Notes: generated by a model not told the origin, from the letters alone. A stretch of DNA of 64,000 nt from DASXMT01 sp963812965 (GCA_963812965.1 CAWEXG010000012.1:248001-312000), one strand, 5' to 3'; counted from the stretch's first letter, positions 9,254-18,146 are shown. Numbers and translations: made by a program.

Positions 9254-9888
9254 GGGACGCCACCTGTTGCCGCAGTCGTTGCCGTGGTCGTTCTTTCTGC
9301 CGACGTTGTTGCCGTGGTCGTTCTTTCTGCCGACGTTGTTGCTGCCGACGTTCTTTCTGCCGACGTTGTTGCCGACGACGTTGTTGCCGACGTTGTTGCC
9401 GCTGCCACGGCACGCCGGAACGGTTGTGTGGTCAGATGACAGACCGCCAGAGCGAGGGCGTCAGCCACGTCAGGAGGTCGAGGTGGCTCGGACAGCCCGA
9501 GCACAGAGGCGATCATCCGCTGCACCTGGTCCTTCGTGGCGCTGCCGTAGCCGACAAGCGCCTCCTTCACCTCGTTCGAGGTGTACTGCGCCACCTCGCA
9601 GCCAGACTCGGCGGCGGCGGCCAGCGCCACACCGGCGGCCTGCCCCGTAGCCATGGCTGTGCGCACATTCACCTGGAAGAACACTCGCTCCACCACCACT
9701 GCGCCCGGACGGTACTCGGCGACCAGGGCTCGGAGCTCGGTCGACAGTGTGAGCAGGCGTTCCGGCAGCGGCATGCCGGGCGACGTCGATATGACGCCAC
9801 CGGCAGCGGCAACCATGTCGGACCCGCGGCGTGTGACCACGCCGTAGCCGCACCGGGACAGCCCGGGGTCGATCCCCAACACGAACAT
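9250..9888 (-). CDS. ruvC: Crossover junction endodeoxyribonuclease RuvC with Thr/Ala repeat tail
   Basis: Resolves Holliday junctions. The catalytic core is residues 1-165, with acidic residues in FVLGIDPGLSRCGYG (first Asp), VVVERVFFQ (Glu) and the C-terminal PDVADALALA (Asp pair), all intact. The last 45 or so residues are not part of the family: a Thr/Ala/Ser/Glu-Arg tail coded by 30-bp repeats. Its effect on the enzyme is unknown. The ATG is at 9888, 107 bases below the yebC stop. Confidence 0.95.
   Translation of the reverse strand: MFVLGIDPGLSRCGYGVVTRRGSDMVAAAGGVISTSPGMPLPERLLTLSTELRALVAEYRPGAVVVERVFFQVNVRTAMATGQAAGVALAAAAESGCEVAQYTSNEVKEALVGYGSATKDQVQRMIASVLGLSEPPRPPDVADALALAVCHLTTQPFRRAVAAATTSATTSSATTSAERTSAATTSAERTTTATTSAERTTTATTAATGGVP
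9281..9399. repeat. 30-bp tandem repeat in the 3' end of ruvC
   Basis: Two identical 30-bp units (9281-9310 and 9311-9340, starting GCCGTGGTCGTTC), a third variant unit to 9370, then degenerate CCGACGTTGTTG copies. The 30-bp period is in frame and makes the Thr/Ala-rich RuvC tail. Confidence 0.9.
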
Positions 9889-9995
9889 GCGTTCGACATT
9901 ACCGTGTCGAAACGGTGGCGATGGGGATACCAGGAGGCGAGGGTACCGAGCCGCTTATCCGCCAGGCCCGCTCTTACCCTCGTACGGACCCGCTC

Positions 9996-10745
9996 CTACC
10001 CCTCGTACGCAGCCATCACCGAGTCGGGGATGTCGAAGTTGGCATACACGTTCTGCACGTCATCGTGATCATCAAGAGCCTCGATGAGGCGGAGCACCTT
10101 CTTCGCCTCACTCTCGTCAGCAACCTCGATGGTGGACGTGGGAACCATGGACAGATCAGACGACGACGGCGCCAGGTCAGCGTCTTCCAACGCCGTGCGC
10201 ACTGCAGTCAGATCCGTCGGTGAGCAGGTCAGTACCCAGCGGTCGTCCTCGTCGGCCAAGTCCTCGGCACCGGCTTCCATGCCCACCTCCATGACCTTGT
10301 CCTCATCGAGGGTACGGGGCAACGAGATGAGGCCCTTGCGAACGAACTGCCAGCTCACCGCGCCCGGTTCGGCCATCGAGCCGCCGTTCTTGTTGAACAG
10401 GTTCCGGATCTCGGCGCCGGTCCGGTTGCGGTTGTCCGAGAGACACTCCACGATCACCGCCACCCCGTCAGGCGCATAGCCCTCGTAGCTGATCGACTCG
10501 TAGCGCACGCCCTCGAGCTCACCGGATCCCCGTTTGATCGCCCGTTCGATGGTGTCGATGGGCACCGAAGCATCACGAGCCTTCGAGTACATGGTCCGGA
10601 GACTGGCATTGGCCGTCATGTCGCTACCGCCTTCACGCGCTGCTACCTCGACCTGCCGGATGATCTTGGCGAACACCTTGGCTCGGGCCTGGTCTTGCGC
10701 GCCTTTGCGGTACTTGGTCGTTGCCCACTTCGAGTGTCCCGACAT
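9996..10745 (-). CDS. yebC: YebC/PmpR-family protein (TACO1 family)
   Basis: Belongs to the YebC family, described as transcriptional regulators and more recently as translation factors that help with difficult peptide motifs; the role here is not decidable. 249 residues with MSGHSKWATTKYRKGAQDQARAKVF, the central DTIERAIKRGSGE and YEGYAPDGVAVIVE, and DNRNRT...IRNLFNKNGGSM. It sits directly upstream of ruvCAB, its usual place, and three bases after the pdxT stop. Confidence 0.96.
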   Translation of the reverse strand: MSGHSKWATTKYRKGAQDQARAKVFAKIIRQVEVAAREGGSDMTANASLRTMYSKARDASVPIDTIERAIKRGSGELEGVRYESISYEGYAPDGVAVIVECLSDNRNRTGAEIRNLFNKNGGSMAEPGAVSWQFVRKGLISLPRTLDEDKVMEVGMEAGAEDLADEDDRWVLTCSPTDLTAVRTALEDADLAPSSSDLSMVPTSTIEVADESEAKKVLRLIEALDDHDDVQNVYANFDIPDSVMAAYEG

Positions 10746-10748
10746 CGC

Positions 10749-11525
10749 CTACAGCCTGCCTTCCTTGGTCATCGTCACGAAGAGCCGATGGAACCGCCGA
10801 TCCCGGGTCAGCTCCGGATGGAACGCCGTCACCAACACCGGTCCCTGCCTGCACGCCACCGGACGTGGCGTGCCCGGTGTGTTGAACCCGTCCTCTGCAC
10901 TGTTCGAGGTTGTGTTGTTCGTCGAGCCTGCGCCAACAGAGGCGGCAGGCAGGGTAGCCAACACGTCGACCGCTGGGCCACAGGAGTCGACGACTGGAGC
11001 TCTGATGAAGATGGCGTGCATGGGCCCGTCGTCCGCCCCGTCGATACCGAATGCCGCAGTTCTGGACACCTCAGCGCTGGATGCCGCAGTTCTGGACACC
11101 TCAGCGCTGGATGCCGCAGTTCTGGACACCTCAGCGCTGGACGTCTCGATTCCGGACACCTCGAGGTCACACTCGAACGAAGCGGCCTGGCGGCCGTACC
11201 CATTGCGACGCACCGTGAGGTCGATGACCCCGAAGCTCCGTTGGTCGGGGCGGCCGTCACGCACGTCGGTCGCCAACAGGATCATGCCCGCACACGTCCC
11301 GAACACCGGCCACCCGGCCTGCAACAACACCGTCAGCGGCTCGACCAGACCCGAGGACTCGAGAAGCAAGGAGAGCGTGGTCGACTCCCCTCCGGGTAGC
11401 ACGATGCCGGACAGCCCAGCGAGGTCTGATGGCCTCCGGACAGCACGAGTTGACTCACCCAGATCAGCGAATGCTGCGGTGTGCTCGCGTACGTCGCCCT
11501 GTAAGGCCAGAACACCGATGGTCAC
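10749..11525 (-). CDS. pdxT: Pyridoxal 5'-phosphate synthase glutaminase subunit PdxT
   Basis: Hydrolyses glutamine and channels ammonia to PdxS. Family motifs are MTIGVLALQGDVREH, IVLPGGESTTL, the nucleophile in VFGTCAGMILLA and the distal His-Glu in VTAFHPELTRDRRFH. At 258 residues it is longer than the usual 190-200 because of an insertion after FECDLEVSGIE, about 35 residues coded mainly by a perfect 30-bp x3 repeat, plus a second Ser/Thr/Asn-rich insertion before the last strand. Starts at a GTG 25 bases after pdxS. The catalytic residues are intact, so the insertions are probably tolerated surface loops. Confidence 0.95.
   Translation of the reverse strand: MTIGVLALQGDVREHTAAFADLGESTRAVRRPSDLAGLSGIVLPGGESTTLSLLLESSGLVEPLTVLLQAGWPVFGTCAGMILLATDVRDGRPDQRSFGVIDLTVRRNGYGRQAASFECDLEVSGIETSSAEVSRTAASSAEVSRTAASSAEVSRTAAFGIDGADDGPMHAIFIRAPVVDSCGPAVDVLATLPAASVGAGSTNNTTSNSAEDGFNTPGTPRPVACRQGPVLVTAFHPELTRDRRFHRLFVTMTKEGRL
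11051..11140. repeat. Perfect 30-bp tandem repeat x3 inside pdxT
   Basis: Three identical 30-bp copies starting ATGCCGCAGTTCTGG, followed by a diverged fourth copy. In frame (ten codons), adding Ser-Ala-Glu-Val-Ser-Arg-Thr-Ala-Ala units to PdxT. Perfect identity indicates recent expansion. Confidence 0.95.
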
Positions 11526-11549
11526 CTGGAGGCACCCCGAAACTCCCCG

Positions 11550-12467
11550 TTACCAGCCGCGGTCGGCAAGATGGACACCCAACGTCTCGATCTCCTGGCC
11601 GACCATGGCGTCACCCAGCCCGGTCGACACCTTGGCCACGAGGCCCGCGTCGGTGAAGTGAGCGGTGGCCTCGACGATGGCCCGAGCTCGTCGAGACGGG
11701 TCCTCGCTCTTGAAGATGCCGGAACCCACGAACACGGCCTCAGCGCCCAGCTGCAGCACGAGCGAGGCATCGGCGGGAGTGGCAATGCCTCCGGCGCAGA
11801 ACAGCGGTACGGGGAGATGGCCGGTACGAGCGATCTCTTGGACAAGGCTCACCGGAGCGGCGAGCTCCTTGGCCCAGGCGTACTGCTCGGCCGAGTCCGC
11901 CTGGGTGATCTTCCGGATGTCTCCGAGGATCGACCGGAGGTGGTGGACCGCCTCCACGACATTGCCGGTACCCGCCTCCCCCTTGGACCGGATCATCGCC
12001 GCACCTTCGGAGATCCTCCGGAGCGCCTCACCCAGGTTGGTGGCGCCACACACAAAAGGAATGTCGAACTCCCACTTATCGATGTGGTGGGAGTCGTCGG
12101 CGGGAGTCAGCACCTCGCTCTCGTCGATGTAGTCCACGCCCAACGCCGCCAACACCTGAGCCTCGGCGAAGTGACCGATACGGGCCTTGGCCATGACCGG
12201 GACCGTGACTGCAGCCTGAATACCCTCGATCAACGCCGGGTCGCTCATCCGAGCCACCCCACCATCACGCCGGATGTCGGAAGGCACGCGCTCCAGCGCC
12301 ATGACCGCCACCGCACCGGCATCTTCGGCGATCTTGGCTTGCTCGGCGTCGACGACATCCATGATCACCCCGCCGCGGAGCATGTCGGCCAGACCACGCT
12401 TGACCGTGAACGTCCCTATGGGGCGATCTTCCGCTCCCCGATGCGATTCGAGCTGTTCGTCACCCAT
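11550..12467 (-). CDS. pdxS: Pyridoxal 5'-phosphate synthase lyase subunit PdxS
   Basis: Makes PLP from ribose 5-phosphate, glyceraldehyde 3-phosphate and ammonia from PdxT. From the ATG at 12467 it has 305 residues. Motifs: FTVKRGLADMLRGGVIMDVV with the first substrate Asp, VMALERVPSDIRRDGGVARM with the catalytic Lys replaced region nearby, MAKARIGHFAEAQVL with the first Schiff-base Lys, YIDESEVLTPAD, RSKGEAGTGNVVEAV with the second Lys, and LFCAGGIATPADA. The open frame extends further upstream, but MGDEQLES is the family-like N-terminus. pdxT follows 25 bases later. Confidence 0.97.
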   Translation of the reverse strand: MGDEQLESHRGAEDRPIGTFTVKRGLADMLRGGVIMDVVDAEQAKIAEDAGAVAVMALERVPSDIRRDGGVARMSDPALIEGIQAAVTVPVMAKARIGHFAEAQVLAALGVDYIDESEVLTPADDSHHIDKWEFDIPFVCGATNLGEALRRISEGAAMIRSKGEAGTGNVVEAVHHLRSILGDIRKITQADSAEQYAWAKELAAPVSLVQEIARTGHLPVPLFCAGGIATPADASLVLQLGAEAVFVGSGIFKSEDPSRRARAIVEATAHFTDAGLVAKVSTGLGDAMVGQEIETLGVHLADRGW

Positions 12468-12558
12468 ACCTGACGATTGTACTGCCGGTGGTCCCCATGT
12501 TCTGCAAGCAGGGCCGTTCTGTTCTACGGGGCCTTCTGTCACACAGAGCCCGTGTGCA

Positions 12559-13485
12559 TCAGGCAGAACGACGGGCTGCTGCCACTGCCCCATCTCCGGT
12601 CTGCTCCTCTGGGACGTCTTGACCGCCCAGAACAACCGACAACATGGACAGGGACCCTGCGTCGATGCCGTCCACCGGGAAAGCAGCATGATCGCCGGGC
12701 TGACGGGCGCCGAGCACGTACAGCAGTGGGTAGTAGTGATCAGGAGTGGGAACAGCCAACCTGGCGTGCAAACCGAGCTCTTCGTAGGAGACCAGCAACC
12801 GGTCCTCCCCGTTGCTGATCCGCGCTCGCACCTCGTGTTGGAACTGTTCAGCCCAGTCGAACGGCTCCACGTTGTCGCCGAAACGAGCCAGCTGGAGGTT
12901 GTGAACGACGTTGCCACTTCCCATGAGCAGCACGCCCTCAGAGCGGAGCGAAGCCAGCCTCCTCCCCACCTCGACGTGGTACTCCGGCGGTCGACGGGCA
13001 TCGATACTCAGCTGGACAACCGGTACGTCTGCGTCCGGGTACATATGTCGAAGCACCGACCAGGTGCCGTGATCCAGGCCCCAGTGGGTATCCAGCGTCA
13101 CATCGAGCGGCGCCATGAGCGACCGGACCTGGTCAGCCAGGGCCGGGTCTCCTTCAGCCGGGTAGGAGACCTCGAACAGCTCACGGGGGAAGCCTCCGAA
13201 ATCATGGATGGTCCGAGGTCTCGCCATCGCCGTGACGGCAACACCCGGTACGTACCAGTGTGCCGACACCGAGAGCACGGCACGCGGCCTGGGGAGCTCC
13301 CGCCCCAGTGTCCCCCAAGCATCTGCGTAGCGATTCGGCACGATGGCGTACATCGGATTGCCGTGGCCGATGAAAACAGTGGGCATTCGGGTCGACCCGC
13401 TACCCGAGTCACGCGCGATCCGGCCCTCATCGACCTGATCAGCCTTCTGCTGGGAGAACAACTGGGGTGGCTCCTGTGACGTCAC
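12559..13485 (-). CDS. 4,5-DOPA-dioxygenase-like extradiol ring-cleavage dioxygenase (YgiD family)
   Basis: LigB-type class III extradiol dioxygenase. The core closely follows E. coli YgiD: TVFIGHGNPMYAI, LSVSAHWYVPGVAVTAM, TIHDFGGFP, YPDADVPVVQLSID, LLMGSGNVVHNL, TPDHYYPLLYVLGA and GSLSMLSV. The His ligands in GHG, SAHW and VVHN are present. 308 residues from the GTG at 13485; an ATG at 13386 (MPTVFIGHG) is closer to the family N-terminus and may be the true start. It follows yceI after seven bases, so the two are probably cotranscribed. The substrate is unknown. Confidence 0.9.
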   Translation of the reverse strand: MTSQEPPQLFSQQKADQVDEGRIARDSGSGSTRMPTVFIGHGNPMYAIVPNRYADAWGTLGRELPRPRAVLSVSAHWYVPGVAVTAMARPRTIHDFGGFPRELFEVSYPAEGDPALADQVRSLMAPLDVTLDTHWGLDHGTWSVLRHMYPDADVPVVQLSIDARRPPEYHVEVGRRLASLRSEGVLLMGSGNVVHNLQLARFGDNVEPFDWAEQFQHEVRARISNGEDRLLVSYEELGLHARLAVPTPDHYYPLLYVLGARQPGDHAAFPVDGIDAGSLSMLSVVLGGQDVPEEQTGDGAVAAARRSA

Positions 13486-13492
13486 CGTGCAT

Positions 13493-14074
13493 TCATGACT
13501 GGAGGACGGCCTCGGCCTCGATCTCGATCGCTACCTTCTTGGCCACGACGACACCACCGGCCTCCATGACCGCATTGAACGAGACCCCGAAATCGTCCCG
13601 ATCGATCTCAGTCCGCGCACTGAAACCGACGCGATAGTTCCCGTAGGGGTCCTGGACGGCGCCCTCGAGCGTGACGGCGAGCACAACCGGGCGGGTGGTG
13701 CCCCGGATGGTGAGGTCGCCGTCGACTTTCCACGCCGCCGCTCCATCAGGGTGCACTGCGGTGCTCGTGAACGTGAGGGTGGGGTGGTTCTCGACATCGA
13801 GGAAGTCGGCACTGCGCAGATGGTTGTCACGGGTCTCGTCTCGTGTGTCGATGCTGTTCGCATCGATGCTCACCGTCACCGACGACTGGAGTGGGTCCTC
13901 GCCCACCACCAACGTGCCCTCTACCTTGGCGAACCGGCCCCGTACCCTGGAAACGGCCATGTGCCGGACGGCGAACCCGGCATGTGTGTGTGCCTCGTCG
14001 ATGGCGTAGGTTCCCGCTGCCGGCAGCTCCACGCCGTCGATCGTCCGACTTGTTACCTGTGCCGCATCGCTCAT
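13493..14074 (-). CDS. YceI-family lipocalin-like protein (cytoplasmic form)
   Basis: YceI proteins fold like lipocalins and bind isoprenoid or other amphipathic molecules. 193 residues. Motifs: GTYAIDEAHTHAGFAVRHM, VRGRFAKVEGTLVVGEDP, SIDTRDETRDNHLRSADFLD, HPTLTFTSTAV, VDGDLTIRGTTRPVVL and GFSARTEIDRDDFGV. No signal peptide is seen. A strong AGGAGG lies just before the ATG. It is divergent from a MarR-family gene, with a shared intergenic region containing inverted repeats, so MarR control is likely. Followed by the ygiD-like gene. Confidence 0.93.
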   Translation of the reverse strand: MSDAAQVTSRTIDGVELPAAGTYAIDEAHTHAGFAVRHMAVSRVRGRFAKVEGTLVVGEDPLQSSVTVSIDANSIDTRDETRDNHLRSADFLDVENHPTLTFTSTAVHPDGAAAWKVDGDLTIRGTTRPVVLAVTLEGAVQDPYGNYRVGFSARTEIDRDDFGVSFNAVMEAGGVVVAKKVAIEIEAEAVLQS

Positions 14075-14146
14075 CTCGTTACCTCCTGGTTAAGGATCAC
14101 ACCAACTGGGTGATCCTGCATCCGAGTCTGTGACCTGTTTGAGTAA

Positions 14147-14195
14147 TAGTTGCTTTCACAACTACTGTATCTTAAGTTGATTGCAGGTGCAACTA
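14147..14195. promoter_or_regulatory. Candidate MarR operators between yceI and marR
   Basis: TAGTTG (14147-14152) and CAACTA (14159-14164) form a perfect inverted repeat with a 6-base spacer. A second, looser copy is AAGTTG (14174-14179) with CAACTA (14190-14195). The position between two divergent starts fits MarR autoregulation. This is inferred from sequence only. Confidence 0.5.
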
Positions 14196-14222
14196 TTCTG
14201 TGATAGCGGGTAACCTACGTTC

Positions 14223-14814
14223 ATGGCGACCAAGCGCACAGCGACAACAGCGGCGGCCACCCAGCTCAAACCTTCGACGACGCTGTCCCCGCCGAGCCCG
14301 ATCGGTGACGACAGCTCGGACAACGACTCTCGATTGACGACGATTGGGCTGCTGTTCGAGTCGGCTGCTGGCCTGCGACGGGAGTTCGAACGGCGGCTGG
14401 AACCCGAATTTCGGGCTCTCCAACCAGTCCTTCGATGTGCTCATCCGCTTGGCTCGGACACCGGAGCAGCGGCTCCGGATGAGCGAGCTCGCAGCCCAAA
14501 CAACCCTCTCGCCGAGCGGGCTCACCCGTGCGGTTGATCGGCTCGAGGAGATTGGGCTGGTGACGCGTGAAGTCTGTCCCGAGGACCGACGAGGTGCGTT
14601 CGCCGTCTTGACCAAAAGCGGCAGAGCCGTCATGGCACGAGCCGTCCCTCTACACGTAGCCCACATCGACGAGCTGCTCACCGATGTTCTGAGTAGTGAC
14701 GAAGAGCGCATGCTCGAGGCCCTGCTTCGCAAGATCCGTGATCACCTGTTTGACGGCAAAGGCCAGTGCGATACCGATGCGCTGATCTCGGGACTCTGTC
14801 CGAACGAGGAGTAG
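14223..14814 (+). pseudogene. MarR-family transcriptional regulator, broken by one frameshift
   Basis: Two overlapping frames together make one MarR protein. The first (from the ATG at 14223) gives LTTIGLLFESAAGLRREFER and LEPEF. The next frame then continues GLSNQSFDVLIRLA, RMSELAAQTTLSPSGLTRAV, GLVTREVCPEDRRGAFAVLT and a C-terminal helix ending NEE at 14814. Dropping one base near 14412 (AATTTCGGG) restores a protein of about 196 residues with a complete winged helix. Either a sequencing error or a recent mutation; the rest of the gene shows no decay. It is divergent from yceI and probably its regulator. Confidence 0.8.
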
Positions 14815-14885
14815 CCGGTCTCTTCGGCTCTCTCCTCCTGGTCCCTCCCTCAGTCAGCGTTACACCCCGCTGTCATCATGGAGAG

Positions 14886-16631
14886 ATGGCTCTGGCGGGC
14901 ACACTCAGTGAACAGGAGCACAGCAGACAGACACCGGCTGACGCTGCGATGCATACCGGTAACCCCGGTGTCGCCCCTGATGCTTCCTCTCCTGACGCCG
15001 CCGCTCCTGATACTTCCTCTCCTGACGCCGCCGCTCCTGATACTTCCTCTCCTGATGCCGCTACTCCTGATACTTCCTCTCCTGACGCCGCTGCTCCTGA
15101 TGCTTCCTTGGTCACCGAGGCCATCTCCTTCCTCCAGACCTTCGTCGCTTCGCTGGAGCCCAGCCGGTTTAGTGGTGACGATGCCGCTGCTCTGGTGGAG
15201 CGGTTCTCGGTGGGTGAGCGCCTGTGTGCGACCGGTAAGGCGTTGTGTGCCAGGCGAGTAGCCGAGACGAACCTCCACCAGCACGAAGGCCACCGCACAG
15301 CCGCCCAGTGGCTGGCCGAGGTCACCGGAGAGTCGGTGGGATCAGCTCTCGGCTCTTTGGAGTTGGCCGACCAGCTGGAGGCCCATCCCCGGGTTGCCGA
15401 CGCTGTGCGCAGTGGCACCCTCGCCCCCGTCCGAGCCCGTCAGGTGGCTGACGTGTTGGACGTCAACCCGGACAGTGAGCAGGAGCTACTTCGATCAGCT
15501 CGCAGCGAGACCTTTCGCCAACTGCGGGACCGGTGTGCACGAGCCAAAGCTGCCGCCAGATCACACGAGGACGAGCTGGCTGCCTACGAGCGCATTCGGT
15601 CTTCTCGCTACTTTCGCCATCACACCGAGCGAGACGGTGCCTTCTGTCTAGAGGCACGACTGACCCCCGACGCCGGAGCAGCCGTGCTCGCTGCTGTGGA
15701 TGCCGCACGCACCACGATCTTTCATGAAGCTCAACAAACAGGTGCCCGGGAGCCGGCTGAGGCCTACGGTGCCGATGCGCTGGTGGCGCTGGTTACCGGT
15801 ACGAGGCGTTCGGAGCGGCTGCGGCCTCGTACGAAACGTCGCACGAAGACGGCTCGGCCCGGTGATCGTGATCCTGCATATGACGATGCTGGTGCTCAAG
15901 ATGACGCTGGTGCTCAAGATGACGCTGGTGCTCAAGATGACACCGAAAGTGGCAGTGGTGCTTCCATTGCTCCTCCCCGGGCCACCATCCACCTGCGAGT
16001 CGATCTTGCTGCGCTTCGGCGAGGCCACGTCGAACCTGGTGAGTGCTGCGAGATCCCCGGGGTTGGTCCGGTGCCTATCGATGTGGCCAGATCGTTTCTG
16101 GGTGATGCCATCTTGAAGCTGGTCATCACCAAAGGCGCTGACATCGCAACCGTGTGCCATCTGGGGCGTGCCGTCCCTGCCTCGATCCGCACCGCGCTCG
16201 TCGAACGGGACGAGACGTGTGTGGTGCCGGGGTGTGATGTCCGGTATGGGCTGGAGATCGACCACCGGATCGTTCCCTTTGCCGAAGGGGGCGAGACGGC
16301 TCTGTGGAACCTTGCCCGACTTTGTCATCACCATCACTACCTGCGCACCCATCAAGGGTTCGAGCTGAAGGGAGAACCGGGGGCCTGGGAGTGGATCTCA
16401 CCGGATCGATGGCCAGCACCCGGTGGAGGGACGGTGAGTGAACGAGCAGAAGAGTCTGGATCGGATCCGCCAGATCCGACTTCAGGTTCGCCTGATCCCG
16501 GTGCCAGCACTGATCTAGGTACCGGTGCCGATGTTGATCTGAACCCTGATCCTGGCCCCGATCCCGGCCCTGGCCCTGGCCCTGGCCCTGGCCCTGGCGG
16601 CAGCGAGGGTCGGCTCTTCGACTTGGAATGA
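14886..16631 (+). CDS. DUF222 / HNH endonuclease-domain protein (13E12-like)
   Basis: Member of the large actinobacterial DUF222-HNH group; the biological role is unproven. Start is the ATG at 14886 with GGAGAG before it. A Pro/Asp/Ser repeat region (residues about 30-75) is followed by the DUF222 helical domain (SFLQTFVASLEPSRF to about residue 330), an Asp/Ala/Gly/Gln repeat linker, then the HNH part: CVVPGCDVRYGLEIDHRIVP, NLARLCHHHHYLRTHQGF, with the Cys pair and His/Asn ligands present. The tail has Asp-Pro-Gly-Pro repeats. Three separate in-frame repeat arrays occur in this one gene. These proteins are often multi-copy and linked to mobile or repetitive DNA. Confidence 0.9.
   Translation: MALAGTLSEQEHSRQTPADAAMHTGNPGVAPDASSPDAAAPDTSSPDAAAPDTSSPDAATPDTSSPDAAAPDASLVTEAISFLQTFVASLEPSRFSGDDAAALVERFSVGERLCATGKALCARRVAETNLHQHEGHRTAAQWLAEVTGESVGSALGSLELADQLEAHPRVADAVRSGTLAPVRARQVADVLDVNPDSEQELLRSARSETFRQLRDRCARAKAAARSHEDELAAYERIRSSRYFRHHTERDGAFCLEARLTPDAGAAVLAAVDAARTTIFHEAQQTGAREPAEAYGADALVALVTGTRRSERLRPRTKRRTKTARPGDRDPAYDDAGAQDDAGAQDDAGAQDDTESGSGASIAPPRATIHLRVDLAALRRGHVEPGECCEIPGVGPVPIDVARSFLGDAILKLVITKGADIATVCHLGRAVPASIRTALVERDETCVVPGCDVRYGLEIDHRIVPFAEGGETALWNLARLCHHHHYLRTHQGFELKGEPGAWEWISPDRWPAPGGGTVSERAEESGSDPPDPTSGSPDPGASTDLGTGADVDLNPDPGPDPGPGPGPGPGPGGSEGRLFDLE
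14976..15095. repeat. 30-bp tandem repeat x4 inside the DUF222 gene
   Basis: Four consecutive 30-bp units beginning CCTGATACTTCCTCTCC, with a few substitutions, plus a partial fifth. Codes for Pro-Asp-Thr-Ser-Ser-Pro-Asp-Ala-Ala-Ala units. Confidence 0.92.
15882..15935. repeat. 18-bp tandem repeat x3 inside the DUF222 gene
   Basis: Three units of GATGACGCTGGTGCTCAA (the first with GACGAT), coding for Asp-Asp-Ala-Gly-Ala-Gln in the linker before the HNH part. A further hexamer run, GGCCCT, lies at about 16566-16597. Confidence 0.9.
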
Positions 16632-16633
16632 CG

Positions 16634-16652
16634 TCAAGCCCCCGGGGTTTGA
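16634..16652. terminator. Palindrome between convergent genes (possible bidirectional terminator)
   Basis: TCAAG-CCCC and GGGG-TTTGA form a 19-base near-perfect palindrome in the 136-base gap between the DUF222 gene and the M48 protease gene, which converge here. No long U-tract follows and the RNA loop would be very tight, so termination is only a possibility. Confidence 0.3.
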
Positions 16653-16767
16653 ACGCGGGCAAAAGCTGAAACTGACGGGGGTGATCTGCGCGTAAGCGGC
16701 GAGAAACTTCAAGCCCGCACTGCTCTCTTCTCTACCTGAACCTGATTCTCTTCTCCAACCTGATCCT

Positions 16768-18048
16768 CTAAAGCTCAGCGAGCGCCGCTGCACGCACAGC
16801 GGTGTCGTCAAGATTGCCATGCGAGAGACCATCCTCCCGGTAACCCACCATCGGGTCGATCCACAACCAACGAGTGATGGCGGCAACACGGCTGGGGCCC
16901 GGAGGCCACGGTGAAGCAGCTGACGACGCAACAGTCATCGTCTCCAATGCGGAGCCAAGCCCGGGTGGATAACGGACGACAGAGACAGCCCGCTGGTCTG
17001 CCACGAATTCGCGACCTTGGCCGACGAGAGCCCGTACCATCCCGGCCCCTGATCCTGACACTGCCGCCAACGGGGCCAGCACCGAGACTGCCGCGCCGGC
17101 GATCACCGTGTCACGCCGTTTGATGTGCACGAGCTCGTGCGCCAACACGCCTTCGAGCTCTACCAGGCTCAGCCGTTCATCGAGGCTCGAGGTCACCACC
17201 AGCGCCGCAGATCGGGGGTCCCTCCCTACTGCCAATGCGTTGGGCGTCGGATCGTCGACGATGTAGATGGCGGGATGAGGAAGACCCATGGTTGCGCACA
17301 GACCTTCAACCAGATTGTGCAACCGAGGTCGCTCGATCTCGTCACTTCGACGGGCGCCAACAGCGCGAAGCACGACGCCAGATGCCCGACGCCACAACCA
17401 GATCGTCACCACCACGGTGACCACGACGGCTACCAGAACTCCAAGAAGTGGCACGGCAATGGCGGTGAGTGCCCCCAGAACCAGGCCGAGTATCAGTGAC
17501 GGTGCCGTACAGACCACGAGGGCCCGTCGCCGATTGGTCACCACGGCTCGCTCCTCGTCGGTGACCTCTTGAGAACGGTTTGGAATGGCTTCTGCGCCAG
17601 CCACGACTGTCGTTGTCCGCTGGACACGATCTCCCGGCCCACGAGAGCTCGATCCTGACCTCTGGGCAGAGTGGGACTGCGATCCAGCATCTTGTCGTGA
17701 ACGCCCGTTTCCCGATGCACCGGGTTGTCCGGATCGCTGTCCACCCTGTGATTGGCCTTGTCGGCCTCGGCCTCGACCCCGATTGCGGCTCCCACCGCCT
17801 TGCCCTGCGCTCTGTCCGTCCTCGCTCCGGCCGCCGCCGGCGGGGGTCTTCTCGGCTGAGCCCTGGCCTGCGCCCCGTCCACCACCACGACCCTGCCCCG
17901 ATCCCGTACTGCGACCCCGGTTCCGGTTCCGGTTCGAACCGCCGCCGCTACCACTCCTCTGGCCCCGAGCGGCACTCGCTGATCCGGTCGGCCCAGAAGC
18001 ACGTTGGCGATCGTCAGGGGTGTTCGAGTCAGAGGCAGGTGTATTCAT
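16768..18048 (-). CDS. M48-family (HtpX-like) membrane metalloprotease with Arg/Gly-rich N-terminus
   Basis: Zinc protease of the membrane quality-control type. Two membrane segments lie near residues 175-220. The zinc motif is VLAHELVHIKRRD (HExxH) and the downstream GREFVADQRAV supplies the third-ligand Glu. The first 140 or so residues are strongly biased to Gly, Arg, Ser, Gln and Asn (runs such as NRNRNRGRS and RGRGRGRQGQ), resembling RNA-binding RGG tails and not normal for the family. That basic, disordered cytoplasmic tail could bind nucleic acid or the membrane surface; this is inference. Gene neighbours are pimA upstream and DUF222 (convergent). Confidence 0.87.
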   Translation of the reverse strand: MNTPASDSNTPDDRQRASGPTGSASAARGQRSGSGGGSNRNRNRGRSTGSGQGRGGGRGAGQGSAEKTPAGGGRSEDGQSAGQGGGSRNRGRGRGRQGQSQGGQRSGQPGASGNGRSRQDAGSQSHSAQRSGSSSRGPGDRVQRTTTVVAGAEAIPNRSQEVTDEERAVVTNRRRALVVCTAPSLILGLVLGALTAIAVPLLGVLVAVVVTVVVTIWLWRRASGVVLRAVGARRSDEIERPRLHNLVEGLCATMGLPHPAIYIVDDPTPNALAVGRDPRSAALVVTSSLDERLSLVELEGVLAHELVHIKRRDTVIAGAAVSVLAPLAAVSGSGAGMVRALVGQGREFVADQRAVSVVRYPPGLGSALETMTVASSAASPWPPGPSRVAAITRWLWIDPMVGYREDGLSHGNLDDTAVRAAALAEL

Positions 18049-18146
18049 GACGTCAGCAGTGTACGACGGCTCAGAGGCCCAGCCGATAGGCAGGGTGGAT
18101 GAGGGAGCCGAGAACCTAAACCCGGGCTGCCCGTTCGCTGGGCCTC

